Shown one piece after another: positions 1 through 5,367 of a stretch of DNA of 9,027 bases. The translations under genes were made by a program, and so were the position numbers. Source of the stretch: a bacterium F11 (GTDB lineage Bacteria; Elusimicrobiota; Elusimicrobia; F11); NCBI GenBank assembly GCA_002176905.1, contig MSYE01000200.1:1-9027 (forward strand). Direction: 5' to 3'. The notes below the pieces were generated by a model, which was not told where the DNA came from, searched no databases, and saw nothing but the letters and a program-made list of their open reading frames with translations. Numbering within the stretch: position 1 is the first letter of the stretch; the number at the start of each line of letters is the position of its first letter.

Positions 1-1
1 T

Positions 2-541
2 GGGTCGGGGTGTTCGTTAGAGAAACTTCAGAAATATAAAGATACCCAAAATGTCATGGGGACTCAGGTTTCCGTAACGGTTTTTTCCCGGGATCCAAAA
101 GAAGCCCAGCAGGCGATCGGATATGCCAATCCCGATGATGCAATTCGACGACAATTTAAGATAGAAAATATTTCTTATTTTCATCCGATTGATCGGACAA
201 ATGAACACGGCGTGGCCTTTGAAGTAGATTCTGTGCAGTTTGCCAAAGGTCCTATTGGTGAATTCATGGGAATCTTGGCTGTCGCTCGGCCCAAACAATC
301 TTCTCCAAATAAATATGTCGTTTCTGAGGTTTGGGTTATTCAAAAAAAGAAAGGTTTCTTAAGCAATATGGGATTAATGGAAAAACTAAATCCAAGAGAA
401 AAAACAACCAGAGAAATGATGAAGATTAACGACCGAAGGGTCAAACAATGGGACAACCTGAACAAAACCAATTTTGCCGTCACCCTCATTGATTTCAGCC
501 AACCCGAACCGACTTTCCGATCCGGGATAATCAATCCATAA
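2..541 (+). CDS. Probable lipoprotein of unknown function, 5' end cut by window edge; ApbE-like first 30 residues
   Basis: I do not recognise this protein as a whole. The frame is open from the left window edge to a TAA stop, giving 179 residues. An ATG at base 56 would give 161 residues but has no ribosome binding site before it, and coding continues upstream. The upstream part reads GSGCSLEKLQKYKD, which looks like a lipobox cysteine closing a signal peptide that lies outside the window; the -3 residue is Gly rather than the usual Leu, so this is tentative. The next segment, VMGTQVSVTVFSRDPKEAQQ, closely resembles the N-terminal signature of ApbE (FAD:protein FMN transferase). The remaining 130 or so residues show no ApbE motif that I can see: a beta-rich middle, then a basic segment (KKKGF, NPREKTTREMM, NDRRVKQWD), ending in SGIINP. 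It converges on xerD with 33 bases between. It is a real coding frame by length and codon pattern; its function is unknown. Confidence 0.7.
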   Translation, partial: GSGCSLEKLQKYKDTQNVMGTQVSVTVFSRDPKEAQQAIGYANPDDAIRRQFKIENISYFHPIDRTNEHGVAFEVDSVQFAKGPIGEFMGILAVARPKQSSPNKYVVSEVWVIQKKKGFLSNMGLMEKLNPREKTTREMMKINDRRVKQWDNLNKTNFAVTLIDFSQPEPTFRSGIINP

Positions 542-574
542 GAAAACCGCACTCCCTCACTTATGACGTTGTAT

Positions 575-1507
575 TTACCCTTTGGGATGGAAAGTTTTGT
601 GAAGATCTTTTAGGCGTGAACGATCAACGTGGGTATAGATTTGGGTGGTGGAAATATCCGAATGGCCCAACATTTCCTGGACCGCTCTCAAGTCAGCACC
701 ACCCTCCAAAAGATGCGTAGCAAAAGAATGGCGCAAGATATGAGGACTGATATTTTTTCGGATTCCCATCAATTTTCCGATCTTTTTTAAAACGCGCAGG
801 AAAGTCGATCGGTCAATCCTCCCCCCTCGAGAGCTCGTAAAGAGAAAATCTTTTCCGTTTCCAATTAAGACTTTTTTTCTGGCTTGGTTACGCAGGGGAA
901 GATATTCCGACAAAGTTGCTTTGGCCCGATTCCCAAAGGGAACCACACGCTCTTTCCCCCCTTTCCCTTTGACCCGAACAAACCCTGCATCCAAATCAAT
1001 TTGGGCGTCACGCAACTCACTAACCTCAGAAACCCGCATGCCCGTTGCGTACATCAATTCAAAAGCCGCCCAATACCGAAGCCCTTTTTCTCGCGACTTA
1101 TCATTTCCGGATTTTTTATCCCTGACGGAAGAACCCAACAATTTGGCCAACTCATGATGCGCCATCACTTTGGGAAGACGTTCGGGAATCTTGATAACAG
1201 ACAATGATTCAGTGGGATCCTCCGATATCTTCTCTTCGCTCAGGAGAAACCGAAACAATTGACGGACGGCCTCAATGTTCCTTCCCAGCGTTGCAGGAGC
1301 CTTTCCTTTGGATTTTTCTTCCCACAGAAAATCGGTCAGAAGAGATGGGGTGACCTTGGTTAAAGATATTTTTTGCTTCCGAAGGAAAGAAAGAAATCGA
1401 GCCACATCCGATTTGTAGGCTTGGAGGGTATTGGCTGAGAGTCCTTTATCAACACTTAAAAAGGTCAGCCATTCTTTAAATAATGTTTCGGCGTTGTGCT
1501 GGGTCAT
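575..1507 (-). CDS. xerD: Site-specific tyrosine recombinase XerD
   Basis: This 310-residue cytoplasmic recombinase works with XerC at dif sites to resolve chromosome dimers, and is normally activated by FtsK, which is also encoded in this window. The N-terminal SAM-like DNA-binding domain spans about residues 6-92 (FLSVDKGLSANTLQAYKSD). The catalytic domain is about 110-300 and has all the expected residues: R158 in ATGMRVSE, K182 in GKGGKERVVPF, H256 and R259 in HILRHSFATHLL, H282 in LGHSD, and the nucleophile Y291 in TQIYTHV. The phrases LEGGADLRAVQEMLGHSDIS and TTQIYTH favour XerD over XerC. The ATG is preceded by GGAG five bases upstream, and the length is normal for the family (about 300). 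It starts just past the recA terminator, so its own transcription signal is unclear. XerC is the alternative name; membership of the Xer family is certain. Confidence 0.93.
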   Translation of the reverse strand: MTQHNAETLFKEWLTFLSVDKGLSANTLQAYKSDVARFLSFLRKQKISLTKVTPSLLTDFLWEEKSKGKAPATLGRNIEAVRQLFRFLLSEEKISEDPTESLSVIKIPERLPKVMAHHELAKLLGSSVRDKKSGNDKSREKGLRYWAAFELMYATGMRVSEVSELRDAQIDLDAGFVRVKGKGGKERVVPFGNRAKATLSEYLPLRNQARKKVLIGNGKDFLFTSSRGGRIDRSTFLRVLKKIGKLMGIRKNISPHILRHSFATHLLEGGADLRAVQEMLGHSDISTTQIYTHVDRSRLKDLHKTFHPKG

Positions 1508-1512
1508 TTTCG

Positions 1513-1516
1513 CTCC
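1513..1516 (-). promoter_or_regulatory. Ribosome binding site of xerD
   Basis: GGAG on the minus strand, five bases (CGAAA) before the xerD ATG. It sits immediately beyond the T-tract of the recA terminator, so terminator and translation start almost touch. It supports the chosen xerD start. Confidence 0.65.
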
Positions 1517-1518
1517 AC

Positions 1519-1553
1519 AAAAAAGCCTATGGGATTATCAATCTCCCATAGGC
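1519..1553 (-). terminator. Intrinsic (Rho-independent) terminator of recA
   Basis: A perfect 10-base inverted repeat, GCCTATGGGA and TCCCATAGGC (arms at 1525-1534 and 1544-1553), encloses a 9-base loop. On the minus strand it is followed directly by six T (1524-1519). This is a textbook intrinsic terminator about 30 bases after the recA stop. On the plus strand the hairpin is followed only by CCTTTTG, so it may act weakly in that direction too. It separates recA from xerD. Confidence 0.88.
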
Positions 1554-1583
1554 CCTTTTGATGTTGAGCAATAGTAAACGAAC

Positions 1584-2684
1584 CTATTTTTTTGATGCTG
1601 TTGCGGGTTGTTTTAAAGGTCCACCTTTTTGAGTGAGGGGCTTTGAAACACCAGGGCCAGCTGTTTCCAAATAGCGTACCCGGATGAGCTTCTCGAGTTC
1701 ATCGGTGGTCTTGGGATTGCTCACGAGAAATTCCTTTGCATTCTCGCGGCCTTGACCAATCTTTTGTCCCTTATACATATACCAAGCTCCGGATCGTTCG
1801 ATCATCCCCGATTGAGCTCCCATATCAAGGATAGCGCCTTCTCGGGAGATCCCGGAACCAAACAAGATGTCAAATTCGGCCTGCCGGAAAGGTGGAGAGA
1901 TTTTGTTTTTCACAACCTTCACCCGAACATGGCTTCCTACCACGACGTCCGCCTTTTTAATGGCTTCAACCCTGCGAATATCCAGTCGGACGCTGGAATA
2001 AAATTTCAGCGCCAACCCGCCTGGTGTTGTTTCGGGGTTACCAAACATAACCCCAATTTTCTGCCGAAGTTGATTGATAAAAATAATACATGTTTTTGAT
2101 TTATGGAGAATCGCGGTGAGTTTGCGAAGAGCTTGGGACATCAATCGGGCTTGAACACCCATGCTCGATTGTCCCATTTCTCCTTCAATTTCGGATCGTG
2201 GAACAAGGGCCGCGGTGGAGTCAATCACAATGAGATCAACCGCACCAGAACGAACCAATTGTTCGGTAATCTCAAGAGCTTGCTCACCAGAATCCGGTTG
2301 CGAAATAAGGAGGTTATCAATATCCACCCCAATCTTTTTGGCATAAACCGGATCCATGGCATGTTCCGCATCAATATAAGCAGCGGTTCCACCCTGTTTT
2401 TGGGTTTGCGCCACAACGCTCATACAAAGGGTGGATTTCCCAGAGGATTCGGGTCCGAAAATTTCCACCACACGACCTTTGGGTAGTCCTCCCACACCGA
2501 TAGCAATATCCAGAGGCAAGGCACCGGTTGGGATAACGTCGATCTTTTCGTGTGATTTTTCCCCCAACTTCATCAAAGCTTCCTTTCCGTAGCTTTTTTC
2601 GATCTGGGTGAGGGCTAACTTGAGGGACCGTTCTCTGTCTTCCTTCGAGACGGGTGAGGCTAACTTCTTTTTCTCTGTTGACAT
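1584..2684 (-). CDS. recA: Recombinase RecA
   Basis: RecA, 366 residues, polymerises on single-stranded DNA, drives homologous pairing and strand exchange, and triggers LexA self-cleavage in the SOS response. Visible motifs: Walker A GPESSGKS at 77-84 with K83; the catalytic glutamate E107 in [10 protein letters not shown]; Walker B LIVIDS at 151-156 with D155; loop L1 in [18 protein letters not shown]; loop L2 and its sensor Q205 in [19 protein letters not shown]. The C-terminal domain is present to about residue 340. After it comes a 26-residue tail with five lysines and no acidic residue, unlike the acidic tail of E. coli RecA. The start is well supported by AAGGAGG four bases before the ATG. 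It has its own candidate promoter in the 116-base gap after pgpA and ends at a strong terminator, so it can be transcribed alone. Identity is certain. Confidence 0.98.
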   Translation of the reverse strand: MSTEKKKLASPVSKEDRERSLKLALTQIEKSYGKEALMKLGEKSHEKIDVIPTGALPLDIAIGVGGLPKGRVVEIFGPESSGKSTLCMSVVAQTQKQGGTAAYIDAEHAMDPVYAKKIGVDIDNLLISQPDSGEQALEITEQLVRSGAVDLIVIDSTAALVPRSEIEGEMGQSSMGVQARLMSQALRKLTAILHKSKTCIIFINQLRQKIGVMFGNPETTPGGLALKFYSSVRLDIRRVEAIKKADVVVGSHVRVKVVKNKISPPFRQAEFDILFGSGISREGAILDMGAQSGMIERSGAWYMYKGQKIGQGRENAKEFLVSNPKTTDELEKLIRVRYLETAGPGVSKPLTQKGGPLKQPATASKK

Positions 2685-2688
2685 AATT

Positions 2689-2695
2689 CCTCCTT
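2689..2695 (-). promoter_or_regulatory. Strong ribosome binding site of recA
   Basis: AAGGAGG on the minus strand, four bases before the recA ATG. It is the best Shine-Dalgarno match I see in the window, consistent with high RecA expression and fixing the recA start. Confidence 0.85.
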
Positions 2696-2761
2696 GGGAC
2701 GTAACAAGTATGATTTTGAGACGATCTCTTCGAGGGAGAACGGTTTGGTACCGCTTGAAGG

Positions 2762-2773
2762 TTATTCTAATAA
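2762..2773. promoter_or_regulatory. Perfect palindrome over the recA -10 region, possible operator
   Basis: TTATTCTAATAA is a 5-2-5 perfect inverted repeat that covers the candidate recA -10 hexamer. A repressor bound here would block transcription. It does not match the E. coli (CTGT-N8-ACAG) or Bacillus (GAAC-N4-GTTC) LexA boxes, and an AT-rich 12-mer can be palindromic by chance, so the operator role is a guess. Confidence 0.25.
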
Positions 2774-2792
2774 GGAGCGGCGTGTGTGTCTA
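2764..2792 (-). promoter_or_regulatory. Candidate sigma-70-type promoter of recA
   Basis: On the minus strand TAGACA (2792-2787) and TAGAAT (2769-2764) are separated by exactly 17 bases. Each differs from the consensus (TTGACA, TATAAT) at one position. Transcription would begin near base 2757, leaving a leader of about 70 bases before the recA ATG. The leader contains a short inverted repeat, CGGT-N5-ACCG, at 2741-2753. The position just after the pgpA stop, together with the strong terminator after recA, fits an independent recA transcription unit. Confidence 0.6.
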
Positions 2793-2800
2793 GAGGGAAC

Positions 2801-3352
2801 TTAGAAGAGAAGCAAAAAAATGGCTCTTGCTCCCACATTCGCTAGGATACCAGCCGCCACATCATCGGCTGTCACGCCCAATCCACCTGGCCACTTTTGC
2901 AGGGCATTTCCCCAAGGGCCTTTCCAGACATCAAAAAAACGGAAAAGCACAAAAGCCACCAAAAAAGCCGAGGGATGAAAGACAACAAGCCCCCAAAAGG
3001 CCACCCAAACCCCAATCCATTCATCAATGACAATACGGGTATCATCGTGTGATTGAAGAATCTTCTCCGCGTGGTGAGAAACAATCACCGACAACACAAT
3101 TCCTCCGATCATCAACCACAGCGAAGCCCTTAAGGAAGGAGGCAAAAGAAAGAAGGTCCCCGCACCAAAAAGTGATCCTATCAATCCAGCTCCAGTCCAT
3201 TTCTTTTTTGTCAATTTTGACCAACCCATGGCCTTTTGAATAACTTCTGTCGCTTTGGCAGGAAGATAACTTAAGAAAAAACAGGTCGCCAACATAAGGG
3301 AAACAAAAGAAAGGAGGGACAAAAAAGGCTTTTTAATGGAGAGGGGTTTCAT
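2801..3352 (-). CDS. pgpA: Phosphatidylglycerophosphatase A (PgpA)
   Basis: An inner-membrane lipid phosphatase that removes the phosphate from phosphatidylglycerophosphate, the product of the PgsA enzyme encoded just upstream, to give phosphatidylglycerol. At 183 residues it has the family's polar motifs in order: HDD (102-104) and IDE (109-111) in SHDDTRIVIDEWIGVW, then FRFFDVWK (137-144), then GGLGVTADDVAAG (156-168), between hydrophobic membrane segments. The usual N-terminal motif (about GLGYLPxAPGTxGS) is split: SYLPAKAT is followed by some 20 extra residues with a KLTKKKW stretch before GAGLIGSLFGAG. The chosen ATG overlaps the pgsA end by 20 bases. A TTG four codons upstream (base 3364) has AAGG six bases before it and is a serious alternative start. 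A T7 run lies near the 3' end of the gene. Identity is firm; the start is not. Confidence 0.88.
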   Translation of the reverse strand: MKPLSIKKPFLSLLSFVSLMLATCFFLSYLPAKATEVIQKAMGWSKLTKKKWTGAGLIGSLFGAGTFFLLPPSLRASLWLMIGGIVLSVIVSHHAEKILQSHDDTRIVIDEWIGVWVAFWGLVVFHPSAFLVAFVLFRFFDVWKGPWGNALQKWPGGLGVTADDVAAGILANVGARAIFLLLF

Positions 3353-3965
3353 AGAAAAGGTCAATGTTATCCTTGATATACATGGTTCCCGATACAATCG
3401 TCAATAACGTTGTTATTCCAACAAGCCATATTGATCCCTGTGCCAGGATCCAACCAAGGACACCCCAGAAACCATCACGACCGGTTAAACTCCCCTTGGG
3501 TATGCCCCAAAAATCTTCCAAAAGAGAATTGAGAATAAGGATAACCAGAATGGAAATAATACAGACCATCTGAGAGGTGGTTTTAAATTTCCCCGCGGAT
3601 TTGGCCGCAATAATCCGACCATAGGACATGGCCAGAGCGCGAAGCCCTGTGATCAAAAATTCACGTCCAATAATAAGGACCACCATCCAAGCGGGAACAA
3701 AAATTTCTGTCATTTGGACAAAGGTGATCAAAGCCGAAGAAATAAGAAGTTTGTCGGCAAGCGGATCCAGAAATTTCCCCAATGTCGTGACCTCACCCAA
3801 CCGCCTGGCCAACTTTCCGTCGTAATAATCGGTTAGACTGGCGATGACAAAAAGAAGAAGTGCCGCAATCCGACAAATGGAATTATCGAACAAAATCAAG
3901 AGAAGGAAAGGCGCTATTAGGAATAGACGAAGAAGCGTGAGTTTTGTGGGAAAATTAATTGTCAT
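3333..3965 (-). CDS. pgsA: CDP-diacylglycerol-glycerol-3-phosphate 3-phosphatidyltransferase (PGP synthase)
   Basis: This integral membrane enzyme joins CDP-diacylglycerol and glycerol 3-phosphate to make phosphatidylglycerophosphate, the committed step to phosphatidylglycerol. The CDP-alcohol phosphatidyltransferase signature is complete: DYYDGKLAR, then LGKFLDPLADK, giving aspartates 46, 49, 67 and 71 and the spacing DxxDGxxARx8Gx3Dx3D. Hydrophobic segments flank it on both sides. I start it at the second ATG because MTINFPTKLTLLRLFL matches the usual family N terminus; this gives 210 residues and an 11-base overlap with the rodZ end. An ATG ten codons upstream (base 3995) has AAGG nine bases before it and would give 220 residues, so it cannot be excluded. 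pgpA, for the next step, overlaps its 3' end. Confidence 0.93.
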   Translation of the reverse strand: MTINFPTKLTLLRLFLIAPFLLLILFDNSICRIAALLLFVIASLTDYYDGKLARRLGEVTTLGKFLDPLADKLLISSALITFVQMTEIFVPAWMVVLIIGREFLITGLRALAMSYGRIIAAKSAGKFKTTSQMVCIISILVILILNSLLEDFWGIPKGSLTGRDGFWGVLGWILAQGSIWLVGITTLLTIVSGTMYIKDNIDLFYETPLH

Positions 3966-4695
3966 GGGGCAAGAATACTCTTTTCTGGTCCTCATTAATA
4001 GGAACCTTCACCCCGTCAAAATGAACGACCAATTCTCGTGTGTGACCCAATCGAATGGCAAAATTGCCGCCAGCACTCCAAGACCATGTTGAACCCTCCG
4101 GAATAAATCCTTCAAAATGGCCATCCTCCGCCTCAACTCCAAGCCACAAGGGATAAGGCGTAAAGACCTCAAGGGTGTGTTCGGGAAGAGCATTTTCTTC
4201 TGTTTTGGATTCTTCAATTTTTTTGGTAACGGGTTCCTCCAAGGCGGCGACAGTTGTTTTGGGTGCTTTATGCCCCCCTTTTTCAGATGAATCCACAGAA
4301 AGAAATTTAACAAAACCCAATATAAAAAGGACACCCAACCCAGCGGAGATCCACATCACTCTTGTTTGATGATCTTGCTCGGCAGTGGACTGGGGCTGTT
4401 CATCTTCATCGATTATTGGTTCGCTCGTCAAACGTACATAAGGAGCCAACAGCTTATCTGGGTCGAGCCCAAGGAATTGGGCATATTGCCTCAAAAAGCC
4501 AATCAAATAAACACCACCAGGAATTTGATCCCAATTTCCCTTTTCCAAATCTTTTAACAAAGGAACCCTAATTTTGAGGGATCGACTGGCCTCAATCAAA
4601 CTCAATCCCTTGGACATACGCCGTTGGTTCAAAGACTTGGCAATACCCGCGATTATTTCGGACTGAGACTGTTTTTGTTCTTTTTTGTTGTCCAT
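3955..4695 (-). CDS. rodZ: RodZ-like cell-shape protein: helix-turn-helix, one membrane span, DUF4115-type domain
   Basis: The architecture matches RodZ, which links the MreB cytoskeleton to the inner membrane and the cell-wall elongation machinery. Residues 12-90 form a cytoplasmic Xre-like helix-turn-helix with the family signature GVYLIGFLRQYAQFLGLDP (61-79). A single membrane span lies at about 113-134 (VMWISAGLGVLFILGF). A charged linker (about 135-172) leads to a periplasmic beta domain of the DUF4115 kind at 175-236, with FEGFIPEGSTWSWSAGG and NFAIRLGHTRELVVHFDG. At 246 residues it is shorter than E. coli RodZ (337), mainly in the linker. It begins 9 bases after lolA and overlaps pgsA; no clear ribosome binding site is seen. 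The rodZ-pgsA pairing is also found in Firmicutes (ymfM-pgsA in Bacillus). Confidence 0.85.
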   Translation of the reverse strand: MDNKKEQKQSQSEIIAGIAKSLNQRRMSKGLSLIEASRSLKIRVPLLKDLEKGNWDQIPGGVYLIGFLRQYAQFLGLDPDKLLAPYVRLTSEPIIDEDEQPQSTAEQDHQTRVMWISAGLGVLFILGFVKFLSVDSSEKGGHKAPKTTVAALEEPVTKKIEESKTEENALPEHTLEVFTPYPLWLGVEAEDGHFEGFIPEGSTWSWSAGGNFAIRLGHTRELVVHFDGVKVPINEDQKRVFLPHDN

Positions 4696-4704
4696 ATAGC
4701 GATG

Positions 4705-5367
4705 CTAATTAAGCGGAATCACATCAACCCCTTTGGGAGGCTTAAAACGAAAAGTCCCGGTTGAAACCTTGGGATTAACTTCTTGATTAAAAAGATGTGT
4801 CACAATTTTTGCTGAATCTGAAACATAAAGAGTTTGAAAAGGCAACCAAGTCTCTGTTGAAATGGAAAATTCAAGATGGTAACCCCATTGTACATTCTTC
4901 GGATGGGCCAGAAGAAGCACATTTGGTTTCCCTTTCTTCTCGGCGGGAGAACGAACGGTCAAATGGAAATTTTTCTTTAGTTGGGAAATATAATCCTGGA
5001 TGGGAATCATACCTTTGGGAAGAGTGGAATCGGACAACCAATCTCGGGACTGTCCCACCCAAACCTGCTGAAAGGAAGGATTATACACCCATACTTTTTT
5101 TCCGTTGGAGATAGTGAGCTGCGACTCTGGTTTTTCTTTCTGGATCCGAAGTTTGTTGGGATGCTGAAAAACCGCTTTCCCCTCAACCTTCTCTACTGAT
5201 TCCATGGCCACGTACCGAACTTCTTGACGAAAATCGAATTGGATGGTTTTGATGTTTTCTTCTCTCTGCTCCATTTGGAACAAAACATCTTTCAGGTCGG
5301 TTCCGAAAGCAGAGGTAAGGGAGAACAGGAGAATGCCCAAAAACGTGATGCGAAGAGGGCCCCTCAT
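4705..5367 (-). CDS. lolA: Outer-membrane lipoprotein carrier protein LolA
   Basis: A periplasmic chaperone that accepts lipoproteins released by LolCDE at the inner membrane and carries them to the outer membrane. The 220-residue product has a signal peptide: basic MRGPLR, a hydrophobic core ITFLGILLFSLTSA, and a likely cleavage near G22-T23. The mature part shows the LolA pattern: a first helix DLKDVLFQMEQ, then IKTIQFDFRQEV, EGKAVFQHPNKLRI, SNGKKVWVYNPSFQQVWV, and a C-terminal half ending in FRFKPPKGVDVIPLN. The ATG overlaps the ftsK stop in an ATGA, so translation is probably coupled. The ftsK-lolA pair is conserved in many Gram-negative bacteria. Sequence identity to LolA is modest, as usual for the family, but length, signal peptide and context agree. 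Confidence 0.9.
   Translation of the reverse strand: MRGPLRITFLGILLFSLTSAFGTDLKDVLFQMEQREENIKTIQFDFRQEVRYVAMESVEKVEGKAVFQHPNKLRIQKEKPESQLTISNGKKVWVYNPSFQQVWVGQSRDWLSDSTLPKGMIPIQDYISQLKKNFHLTVRSPAEKKGKPNVLLLAHPKNVQWGYHLEFSISTETWLPFQTLYVSDSAKIVTHLFNQEVNPKVSTGTFRFKPPKGVDVIPLN

Noticed and set aside
542..574. Bidirectional terminator between the left-edge gene and xerD
   Set aside because: The 33-base gap contains no inverted repeat that I can find, only a mirror-like GT/GA-rich stretch.
1519..1553. The perfect inverted repeat next to xerD as a possible dif or other Xer recombination site
   Set aside because: dif has 11-base arms around a 6-base centre with conserved AT-rich half-sites. This repeat has a 9-base loop, no dif-like sequence, and a following T-tract that marks a terminator.
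2103..2486. 127-codon plus-strand open frame opposite recA, and similar long frames opposite xerD, ftsK and rodZ
   Set aside because: They lie wholly within strongly identified genes on the other strand, have no recognisable domains, and show His/Asn/Phe/Arg-rich composition typical of antisense reading.
2811..2822. T7 run near the 3' end of pgpA as a frameshift site or operon terminator
   Set aside because: The frame is intact on both sides with a normal end soon after, and no stable hairpin precedes the run.
3353..3397. Starting PgpA at the TTG at base 3397
   Set aside because: It needs a 65-base overlap with pgsA and has no ribosome binding site. ATG at 3352 or TTG at 3364 is better supported.
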